Assembly: GCA_028703175.1 (NCBI GenBank)
Contig: JAQVNJ010000208.1
Location: 1-5,353 of the forward strand
Source: JAAYCB01 sp012744395
GTDB lineage: Bacteria > Planctomycetota > Planctomycetia > Pirellulales > Thermoguttaceae
Direction: 5' to 3'
DNA: 5,353 nucleotides
Both the position numbers and the translations under genes were made by a program. Below, one piece after another: positions 1 through 4,911 of the stretch. The stretch's first letter is position 1; each line of letters begins with the position of its first letter. Under the pieces are notes generated by a model. That model did no database searches. It was not told the DNA's origin and saw only the letters and a list, made by a program, of their open reading frames with translations.

Positions 1-574
1 CCGGAATCTTGGCCAGGTAATGATTGGGCTGGTGATTGGAGAGCCGCACGACGGCCCAGACCGTACCCGAGCCCTCCTCACGCCAGAGGATTTTGGCAGA
101 CCCCTGGACGTGGGCCTTCAAGTGCCCCGCCTCGCCGCCGGCGATATCGGCTGACCGGATCCAGTCTTCGTCCGCTTCGATATTCAGACGGGCAACCGTG
201 ATTCCGGCGATGCAGGCCGAGACGATCTTATGGCGCTTGGCTGGTTCCAAAAGGACGACGAACCGCCCAAAGTGCTTCTTCTTATCGGGAGTCACGCCGT
301 GGAGGACGGGCCCGACCTTGAAACCGCTCGGGTTGTCCGCCGGTGGAGGAAAGACGTCGTCGATTCCCAGCACATCAAAACGGTCTCGATCCTCGCCGGA
401 ACAATTCTTGACGCGAACGATTCCCGTCTGGGGCACATCGCGAAGCGCGGTCCGCCGGCGGCTCTGCTTCTGACCCTTGGCGTAGCGGGCCGCCTCGACG
501 AAGGCATTCCAGGCCTTGTGGGGGATCCCCTCGAGGCGCTGGCCCGGTTTGAGTGGAAACAGTTCTTGCGTCAC
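1..574 (-). CDS. Conserved-looking protein of unknown function, tail-tip region (3' partial)
   Basis: The minus-strand frame opens with GTG at 574-572 and stays open to the window edge, giving 191 codons. The in-frame TGA of the previous gene lies just two codons upstream (TGA-TCC-GTG), so GTG 574 is the earliest possible start. No good Shine-Dalgarno sequence precedes it, and coupled translation with the previous gene is likely. The product starts MTQELFPLKPGQRLEGIPHK, with a helical WNAFVEAARYAKGQKQSRRR (22-41). It continues with GIVRVKNCSGEDRDRFDVLG (51-70), PVLHGVTP (89-96), GRFVVLLEPAKRHKI (103-117), IAGITVARLNIEADED (122-137) and GSAKILWREEGSGTVWAVVR (158-177). The latter half is beta-rich. 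No enzymatic motif is seen. From memory, 'RFdVLGId..', 'FvvLLEP' and 'A.ILWreeGtG..WAvVRL' recur in hypothetical proteins of planctomycete phage-like loci. A structural role in the tail tip is a guess from position. Confidence 0.62.
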   Translation of the reverse strand, partial: MTQELFPLKPGQRLEGIPHKAWNAFVEAARYAKGQKQSRRRTALRDVPQTGIVRVKNCSGEDRDRFDVLGIDDVFPPPADNPSGFKVGPVLHGVTPDKKKHFGRFVVLLEPAKRHKIVSACIAGITVARLNIEADEDWIRSADIAGGEAGHLKAHVQGSAKILWREEGSGTVWAVVRLSNHQPNHYLAKIP

Positions 575-577
575 GGA

Positions 578-1393
578 TCAATTCCAGGGATCGGGAAGTC
601 CTAGGGCCGCAAAATCGCCGTACTCGTGAACCTGTTCGACGTAGGCCGCTTTCGGGTTTTTTACCAATGCCTGGGCGTCCGTATCTTCGGTGTCCTCATA
701 GAAGGTCCAGAGGTAATGCCAGCCCTCCTTGTTGATGCCCGTGATGTCGCCCACCTTGAGGTTCGTCACGTTGTGGCTGGCTTCGAAGCTGAAGGTAAGG
801 GGGACGGTCCACTCGCCGCGGGCGCTGCCAGTGATCGAGACCAGACGTACCTCGCCGCGCTTGAATATCCGCCAGGCCGAGGCGTTGACCTTGCCGCGCA
901 AGAGGTAGAGCATGTTGATGTAGGCCGGCGTGACGGCGGTGTAGGCCAGGTGGTGCGTCTCGCTCCAGGCGAAGGTCGTCAGATCGATGTCGATCCCGTC
1001 GACGGCCAGCCCGTTGCCGTCGTTGCGGACGCCGATGGCGCCCTTGAAGTCGGGGGGTGTGCCCTCGACCGCGTATTTGCCGGCCGTGTTGAGACTCTGG
1101 GTAATGTGCTGCGTGGCGGAGCCGCCGATCTCGAAAGACCACTCGGCCGTGCCGGGCATCCCCATCTTGGCCGCGCCGTACTCGACGTCTCCGAACCACA
1201 CCCCTTCACCTTCCTGATGGGTGTGGATCTGCTGCTTGACCAGCACGTCGTAGACGGCCGGTGACGCCGCATTGACCAGTCCACGGACCTGGTAATCGTC
1301 GTCGGTGCCGAAGACGGCATAGCGGAGGATGAGCGACGGACTGTTTCCCTGCGTCCCCTCGCGACTTCCGACCAGTTCGACCGTGTAGCTCAT
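578..1393 (-). CDS. Conserved-looking tail protein of unknown function, downstream of tape measure
   Basis: This 271-residue protein begins with the ATG that overlaps the tape measure TGA (ATGA, 1393-1390), so translation is probably coupled. It has no signal peptide, membrane segment or recognisable enzyme motif. The sequence is rich in alternating beta-type segments, such as YTVELVGS, LILRYAVFG and EWSFEIGGSATQHITQSLNT (84-103). Later segments include DFKGAIGVRNDG (115-126), INMLYLLRGKVN (159-170), FKRGEVRLVSITGSARGEWTV (177-197) and TFSFEASHN (200-208). The C-terminus KEGWHYLWTFYED (222-234) and AAYVEQVHEYGDFAALG (249-265) is aromatic and distinctive. In siphoviruses the gene after the tape measure is usually a distal tail or tail-tip protein, and the beta-rich make-up and length fit that. 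A tip or tube-initiator role is inferred from position only; I cannot name a characterised family. Confidence 0.6.
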   Translation of the reverse strand: MSYTVELVGSREGTQGNSPSLILRYAVFGTDDDYQVRGLVNAASPAVYDVLVKQQIHTHQEGEGVWFGDVEYGAAKMGMPGTAEWSFEIGGSATQHITQSLNTAGKYAVEGTPPDFKGAIGVRNDGNGLAVDGIDIDLTTFAWSETHHLAYTAVTPAYINMLYLLRGKVNASAWRIFKRGEVRLVSITGSARGEWTVPLTFSFEASHNVTNLKVGDITGINKEGWHYLWTFYEDTEDTDAQALVKNPKAAYVEQVHEYGDFAALGLPDPWN

Positions 1394-3651
1394 ATAACGG
1401 GAATCCCCCGATTCAGGCGGCTGCGTTCCTCGAGCTTCTGCGTGTTGCGGGCCGTCGCTTCGGTCGCCTTGGCCGTCCGGTCAGCCGCCGTATCGCCCCC
1501 GAAACGGGCCGCGGCAAAGGCCGAAAACGTTCCAGCCACGGAACTGCCGGCCGAGATCGGCTCGAGATTCAGACCGGCCAGGGCAACCTCGATCTGCTCG
1601 CGAAGCTCGGCCAGGCGCCCGCCGCTGCCCGGTGACTCTTGGGCGGCCTGCGATGCATCGGCAATCGCCTGGTCGCGTTGTCGAATCAGATCATCGAGTT
1701 CTTTCTGCTGCGTGCCGAGATCCTGGCCGTACCGCTTCTGCCGCTCGGCATGGGCCCTCTTACGATCTTCCTCCAGGACATCGAGCGTGCCCTGGCGCTG
1801 GGCGTCGATCTCATCGAGCCGCGACTGCGTGTCCTGCTTGCGCGTTTCCCGCTGGCGCCCGTAATCGTCCCGGACATTATTGATCACATCCTCCGGATCG
1901 AGTCCCTGAGCTTTGGCAATGACGTAGGCGATGCCCTCGGCCAGCGTCTCTTCGGCCGCCTTCCACTTGTCGACAACGGTCGCCGAAAACTTCGTCCAGA
2001 TCTCTTCCAAGATGGCAACACCGCGAGTGAAGATCTTGGCCAGGCCGTAGACCGCATCGGTCCAGGAACTCATGAAGATCTCTTTGAACCCGATCCAGAT
2101 CTCGCGCAGGGCGCCCACGCCATTGGTCCATTCGACCTTGAGGGACAACCAAAGAATCTTGCCGGCCAGTGCCAGGTCACCGGCAGCCAAGGCATCGCCG
2201 ATGCCTTTGAAAGCCTTTGCTGCTGCGTCCCGCAGTTCAGAGAACTTCTCGCCCAGCCAGCGGATGGCCTCGCCGCCCGTGCCGGATGCCGTGACGAGGT
2301 AACCGGCCAGCGCGATTACGGCGGCCGACAGCGCGCCGAGCGGCGTCAAGAGTGCGCTGATCAGGGCGGTGACCAGCCCGAAGGCCGTGCCGACAGCGGC
2401 GAGGATCGAGGCGATACCGCCGAAGATGAACGCGGCCGCCTGGCCGGCGACACCCAGAACCACCAGGGCGCCGCCGACGGCGGCAACGGCCGCGATCGTC
2501 GTGGCCATGCCGATGATCCATTGCTTGTTCGCCGTGATGAGTTCGGCAATCCGTACCGCAAAGGTGGCCAGCTTGTCCATCAGGCCGCCAAGTGCCTTGG
2601 AAAGGGCTTCGCCCACGGCGATCTGGACCCCTTCCACGGCGGACATGAGCCGGCGGAATGCGCCACCGAGGCCCGAGTCCATTGTCTTGGCCGTCTTTGC
2701 GGCAACACCACCTGCGTTATCGATGGCAGCGGCCATTGCCGGAAAATCGCTCTTGGCCAGCTTCAGGGCGGCACCGGCTGCCCGTTGATCGAACAGGCTC
2801 TGGCCAAGCGAGATCCGCTGGGCATTGGTCATCCCCTGCATTGCCTGCCCCAGGTCGATAAGGATGTCGCCAACCGGGCGAAGGTTCTTGGCCGCGTCGA
2901 GGGCTTCGACACCGTTGGCCCGCAATTGCTCCTGGACAGCCGGGTCGGCAAGCCTCAGCATGATCTGCCGCAGACTGGTTCCCGCCATCGATCCCTTGAT
3001 CTGCATGTTGGCCAGGACACCGAGCGCCTTGGCCGTCTGCTCCAACGACAGACCGTACTCCTCGGCGATCGGGGCGACGTATTTCATGCTCTCGCCCAGG
3101 TCTTCGAGCGTTTGCGCCGAGTTGTTGGCCGTGGCGACCAGCACGTCCGTCACCCGGCCCATCTGCCCCGCTTCCAAGGCGAAGGCCCGTAGTGTGCCGG
3201 CCGCGATGTCGGCCGAGAGGGCAAGGTCCGTGCCGGTCGCCCGGGCAAGGTTCAATATGCCGGTGATGGAGTCTTCAATCTCCGATGGGTTGAACCCACC
3301 CCGTCCCAAATTGAGCATGCCGCCGGCCACTTCGGCGGCCGTGAACGACGTGGTCCGTCCGAGGTCTTTGGCCTGGGTGTAGAGCCGTTCGAACTGGTCG
3401 CCAACCGCGCCGGTGACCCCCTTGACGGCAAGCATCTGGTCTTCAAAACCGGCGAAGGTCCGCGTGGCGAAGGCCAGCGGCGTAGCCAGCGCCCCGGAGA
3501 GTAGGAGCATCCGCTGGCCGATCTGCGAGGTCTTCTGGCCAAAGGCCTTGAGCTGGTTTTCCGCCAAACGCAGTCCGCGCACGAGCCGGCTTGCGTCGGC
3601 AAACAGCTCGACGTAGGCAGCACCGGCCTTGATGGCACTCGACGTGGGCAT
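1390..3651 (-). CDS. Phage tail tape measure protein (TP901 family)
   Basis: This 753-residue protein sets tail length, is threaded inside the tube, and is released at infection. Residues 8-45 (IKAGAAYVELFADASRLVRG onward) form a helical N-terminus. FAGFEDQMLAVKGVTGA (66-82) leads into the conserved core at about 97-300 of the TP901-type tape measure family (TIGR01760 / PF10145-like). Core motifs include TSFTAAEVAGGMLNLGRGGF, LARATGTDLALSADIAAGTL, ANNSAQTLEDLGESMKYVAP, and QIKGSMAGTSLRQIMLRLADP. Residues 378-455 are a long Ala/Gly/Val/Leu/Ile hydrophobic stretch that could span a membrane several times. Residues about 595-671 are a charged coiled coil, and 702-745 end in TATEATARNTQKLEE-like sequence. 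No peptidase or lysozyme motif is visible. At the usual ~0.15 nm per residue the tail would be about 110 nm long. ATG 3651 is the only plausible start; a pyrimidine tract without a Shine-Dalgarno sequence precedes it. Its TGA overlaps the next ATG (ATGA). Confidence 0.93.
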   Translation of the reverse strand: MPTSSAIKAGAAYVELFADASRLVRGLRLAENQLKAFGQKTSQIGQRMLLLSGALATPLAFATRTFAGFEDQMLAVKGVTGAVGDQFERLYTQAKDLGRTTSFTAAEVAGGMLNLGRGGFNPSEIEDSITGILNLARATGTDLALSADIAAGTLRAFALEAGQMGRVTDVLVATANNSAQTLEDLGESMKYVAPIAEEYGLSLEQTAKALGVLANMQIKGSMAGTSLRQIMLRLADPAVQEQLRANGVEALDAAKNLRPVGDILIDLGQAMQGMTNAQRISLGQSLFDQRAAGAALKLAKSDFPAMAAAIDNAGGVAAKTAKTMDSGLGGAFRRLMSAVEGVQIAVGEALSKALGGLMDKLATFAVRIAELITANKQWIIGMATTIAAVAAVGGALVVLGVAGQAAAFIFGGIASILAAVGTAFGLVTALISALLTPLGALSAAVIALAGYLVTASGTGGEAIRWLGEKFSELRDAAAKAFKGIGDALAAGDLALAGKILWLSLKVEWTNGVGALREIWIGFKEIFMSSWTDAVYGLAKIFTRGVAILEEIWTKFSATVVDKWKAAEETLAEGIAYVIAKAQGLDPEDVINNVRDDYGRQRETRKQDTQSRLDEIDAQRQGTLDVLEEDRKRAHAERQKRYGQDLGTQQKELDDLIRQRDQAIADASQAAQESPGSGGRLAELREQIEVALAGLNLEPISAGSSVAGTFSAFAAARFGGDTAADRTAKATEATARNTQKLEERSRLNRGIPVI

Positions 3652-3657
3652 GGCAAA

Positions 3658-3680
3658 AAAGCGGAAAGCGGAAAGGGGAA
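3658..3680. repeat. Heptamer tandem repeat (GCGGAAA), arm A, inverted relative to arm B
   Basis: The plus strand reads GCGGAAA GCGGAAA at 3661-3674, then degenerates (GGGGAAG). It lies in the 38-nt gap between the -1-frame T-like segment and the tape measure ATG. In the mRNA sense it is a pyrimidine tract (CTTTCCGC) running to within 6 nt of the start codon. Bases 3658-3673, AAAGCGGAAAGCGGAA, pair perfectly with 4441-4456. Confidence 0.72.
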
Positions 3681-3689
3681 GAAGAAAGG

Positions 3690-3917
3690 CTACCGGACCT
3701 TGGGGCCAGGCGCTCTTCTTCCTGGAAAGGCTTTGCGAAGCATTTTGAGATCCGATTCAGTCGGCGGCGGGGCGGGCTGCTGGATGTGCTGGTCCCAGGG
3801 GAAGAACTGCAGGGGATCGATGGGGCGTGTTCGTTTGGGATTGCGGTTGGCGTTGAAAAGTTGGGCGAGCAGCGCGAAAGTGTGATTCCAGGCGGCCCGG
3901 TCCCGGGCCTCGGCCAT
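3690..3917 (-). CDS. Chaperone T-like segment in the -1 frame (independent ATG or frameshift product)
   Basis: From ATG 3917 this frame encodes 75 residues ending with TAG at 3692-3690, 38 nt before the tape measure start. The recognisable sequence starts earlier, at about 3995, with TWRILCQLAAIAGVQP and then YTLRELLWMAEARDRAAW. It continues NHTFALLAQLFNANRNPKRT and DPLQFFPWD before a Pro-rich, basic tail. The block 'LRELLWMAEAR..AW.hT..LLA...NanRnPK' looks like a conserved small domain found before tape measure genes in similar loci, matching lambda gpT in position. The coordinates give the smallest independently startable frame; a GAGGGA stretch at 3933-3928 lies 10 nt upstream of ATG 3917. 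Starting there would cut the LREL helix in half, and the frame has no ATG, GTG or TTG between 4394 and 3923. Expression as a C-terminal extension of the upstream chaperone by -1 frameshifting is therefore at least as likely. An indel error in the sequence is the third possibility. Confidence 0.5.
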   Translation of the reverse strand: MAEARDRAAWNHTFALLAQLFNANRNPKRTRPIDPLQFFPWDQHIQQPAPPPTESDLKMLRKAFPGRRAPGPKVR

Positions 3918-3931
3918 CCACAAGAGTTCCC

Positions 3932-4426
3932 TCAGGGTGTACTGTTCCGGTTGGACTCCGGCGATTGCAGCAAGCTGGCAAAGGATTCGCCAAGTGCGGC
4001 CAGTTCGGCTTCGATCCGCGCCTCGAGTTCCGTTCCGGCGATCGTGCGGTCGGCCATCTCGACGGCCCGGGCGACCAGCTCGCGCTGCTTCTCGATCGCC
4101 CGCACCACGTGCGTCCGCCGGAGCTTCAGGAAAAAATCCGCCAGTCCCTCCAGGAAGGCTTCCGAGGCACAGTAGAGGGGCTCGCCCTCGAGCCGCTCGG
4201 CGAACTCCACGTCGGTAACACCCCGCTTTTCCGCTTCCGGCAAACAGACGACGTAGAGCAGATCGACTTTGAAGGCGATGTCCGTGTCGAAACGGGTCAG
4301 TAGCGGCGGATTCCCCGAGAGCGGATCGCCAATGTCGACCTTCAAGAGGTCGAGGGCCCGCTTGACGGTCCCCCCGTTGACCACGACGTTCCACACCTCA
4401 CCCTTGGCATCTCGAAACTGCGGCAT
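3932..4426 (-). CDS. Putative tail assembly chaperone (lambda gpG-like position)
   Basis: This 164-residue acidic protein lies between the tail tube and the tape measure, the position of tail assembly chaperones that coat the tape measure during tube assembly. Residues 1-60 read as a small beta/alpha domain: MPQFRDAKGEVWNVVVNGGT, then KRALDLLKVDIGD, then DIAFKVDLLYVVCLPEAEKRGV (49-70). Residues 71-100 (DVEFAERLEGEPLYCASEAFLEGLADFF) and about 101-150 are strongly helical and charged. The start is ATG 4426: AGGAG at 4437-4433 sits 6 nt upstream, whereas the adjacent in-frame GTG 4429 would leave only 3 nt. The TGA at 3934-3932 lies inside the next, -1-frame coding segment. Codon third positions are strongly G/C through about position 4040 and less so towards the 3' end, where the two frames overlap. 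The chaperone role rests on position and on remembered similarity to proteins in planctomycete phage loci; no search was possible. Confidence 0.62.
   Translation of the reverse strand: MPQFRDAKGEVWNVVVNGGTVKRALDLLKVDIGDPLSGNPPLLTRFDTDIAFKVDLLYVVCLPEAEKRGVTDVEFAERLEGEPLYCASEAFLEGLADFFLKLRRTHVVRAIEKQRELVARAVEMADRTIAGTELEARIEAELAALGESFASLLQSPESNRNSTP
4130..4136 (-). promoter_or_regulatory. Candidate -1 ribosomal frameshift heptamer T TTT TTC
   Basis: On the minus strand the chaperone reads GAT TTT TTC CTG (Asp-Phe-Phe-Leu, residues 97-100). The last T of GAT plus the two Phe codons form T TTT TTC, which fits the X XXY YYZ rule in the zero frame. A -1 slip would continue with CCT GAA and read 146 codons to the TAG at 3690, giving a fusion of about 245 residues carrying the T-like domain. 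It is the only canonical heptamer I found in the zero frame between here and 3996. Against it, the site is about 65 codons before the zero-frame stop, far earlier than in lambda G/GT. The first roughly 45 residues after the slip are Arg/Gly-rich, with codons that show no third-position G/C bias. I did not identify a clear downstream stem-loop. Confidence 0.35.
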
Positions 4427-4432
4427 CACTCG

Positions 4433-4437
4433 CTCCT
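4433..4437 (-). promoter_or_regulatory. Ribosome binding site AGGAG of the chaperone gene
   Basis: AGGAG sits 6 nt upstream of ATG 4426 and 3 nt upstream of the adjacent GTG 4429, which decides the start in favour of the ATG. It is the clearest Shine-Dalgarno sequence in the window, and it directly follows the purine-rich heptamer array in the mRNA. Confidence 0.65.
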
Positions 4438-4440
4438 GTC

Positions 4441-4468
4441 TTCCGCTTTCCGCTTTCCACTTTCCGCG
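4441..4468. repeat. Heptamer tandem repeat (TTCCGCT), arm B
   Basis: On the plus strand the units are TTCCGCT, TTCCGCT, TTCCACT and TTCCGCG, four consecutive 7-mers with the last two each one base off. They fill the gap between the tube stop (4475) and the chaperone start. In the mRNA sense the array is purine-rich (GGAAAGC) and ends just before the chaperone's AGGAG at 4437-4433. The first 16 bases (4441-4456) are the exact reverse complement of 3658-3673. Confidence 0.8.
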
Positions 4469-4474
4469 TTCGGA

Positions 4475-4894
4475 CTACGCCCAGACCGGATCCCGTGCCT
4501 CGTCGGTCGGCTCGGCCGTGACACTGTAGGTGATGAACTCTTCGTTGGACTCGCTGCGGCTGAAATTCGTGATGTAGTAGTCGGCATCGAGCCCCTCGCC
4601 GCTGGCCCCGTCCGTCGGGTAGAGGGCAATCCGATTGTCATTCATGAACGCGTCGCGGATCGCCGCCAAAAAGGCGTCCTCCTCGATGTCGAAGATCTCG
4701 AATTCCAGCGACGCCTCCGTGGCGATCGGCTTCTTGGCCACCCACTTCTTGCCCCGCCGCAGTGCCTCGGCCGTCCGCTTGGACAGATTGAGGTTCACGT
4801 TGCGGACGTTGTCCGCCTCGGTTGCCGCGGTTAAGCCCGCAGCGCCGTGGAAGAACACGCCATCAAGACCGATCCGATAATCGCCTGCTGCCAT
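4475..4894 (-). CDS. Phage major tail tube protein (TP901-1-like)
   Basis: This 139-residue protein is likely the subunit that stacks in rings to form the tail tube. The sequence NVNLNLSKRTAEALRRGKKW (about 32-51) is followed by ASLEFEIFDIEEDAFLAAIRDAF (61-83, an alternating strand then helix). Next come RIALYP (88-93), a Gly-rich loop, and DADYYITNFSRSES (103-116), then ITYSVTAEPT (121-130). This pattern of 'n-l-l...R...W', 'd.af..i..af..n..ial' and 'G.glxaDf.vtnFsr.e' matches TP901-1-type tail tube proteins (Pfam Phage_tail_2-like) in content and length. The ATG at 4894 is chosen over the in-frame ATG at 4933. The longer form would add 13 polar residues and overlap the upstream gene by 22 nt. 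A purine-rich AAGGGA lies 10 nt before 4894, a weak ribosome-binding site. The gene starts 17 nt after the previous stop. The absence of a sheath gene beside it points to a non-contractile tail. Confidence 0.8.
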   Translation of the reverse strand: MAAGDYRIGLDGVFFHGAAGLTAATEADNVRNVNLNLSKRTAEALRRGKKWVAKKPIATEASLEFEIFDIEEDAFLAAIRDAFMNDNRIALYPTDGASGEGLDADYYITNFSRSESNEEFITYSVTAEPTDEARDPVWA

Positions 4895-4911
4895 GGTTGG
4901 TTTTTCCCTTT

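Noticed and set aside
36..604. Plus-strand frames of 145 and 124 codons near the left edge
   Set aside because: They overlap the continuous 191-codon minus-strand frame, which starts 3 nt after the previous stop and continues off the edge. The plus-strand translations show no coherent domain.
626..1264. A 212-codon plus-strand frame opposite the post-tape-measure gene
   Set aside because: It has the same antisense-shadow character. The minus-strand gene is longer, is coupled to its neighbour by ATGA, and has balanced composition.
1639..3192. A 517-codon open frame on the plus strand, opposite the tape measure gene
   Set aside because: It is a by-product of the strong third-position G/C bias of the antisense gene, which removes stops in the opposite frame. 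Its translation has no recognisable domain, while the minus-strand frame matches a tape measure protein throughout.
3252..3656. A 134-codon minus-strand frame from TTG 3656 overlapping the tape measure start
   Set aside because: The translation is Arg/Pro/Ser-rich out-of-frame reading of the tape measure gene, with no independent support.
3690..4394. A single 234-codon gene starting at GTG 4394 in the -1 frame
   Set aside because: Its first ~130 residues are Arg/Gly/Pro-rich shadow of the chaperone's zero frame with no ribosome-binding site. Only the part after about 3995 looks like real protein, so it is treated as a frameshift or short-ORF question.
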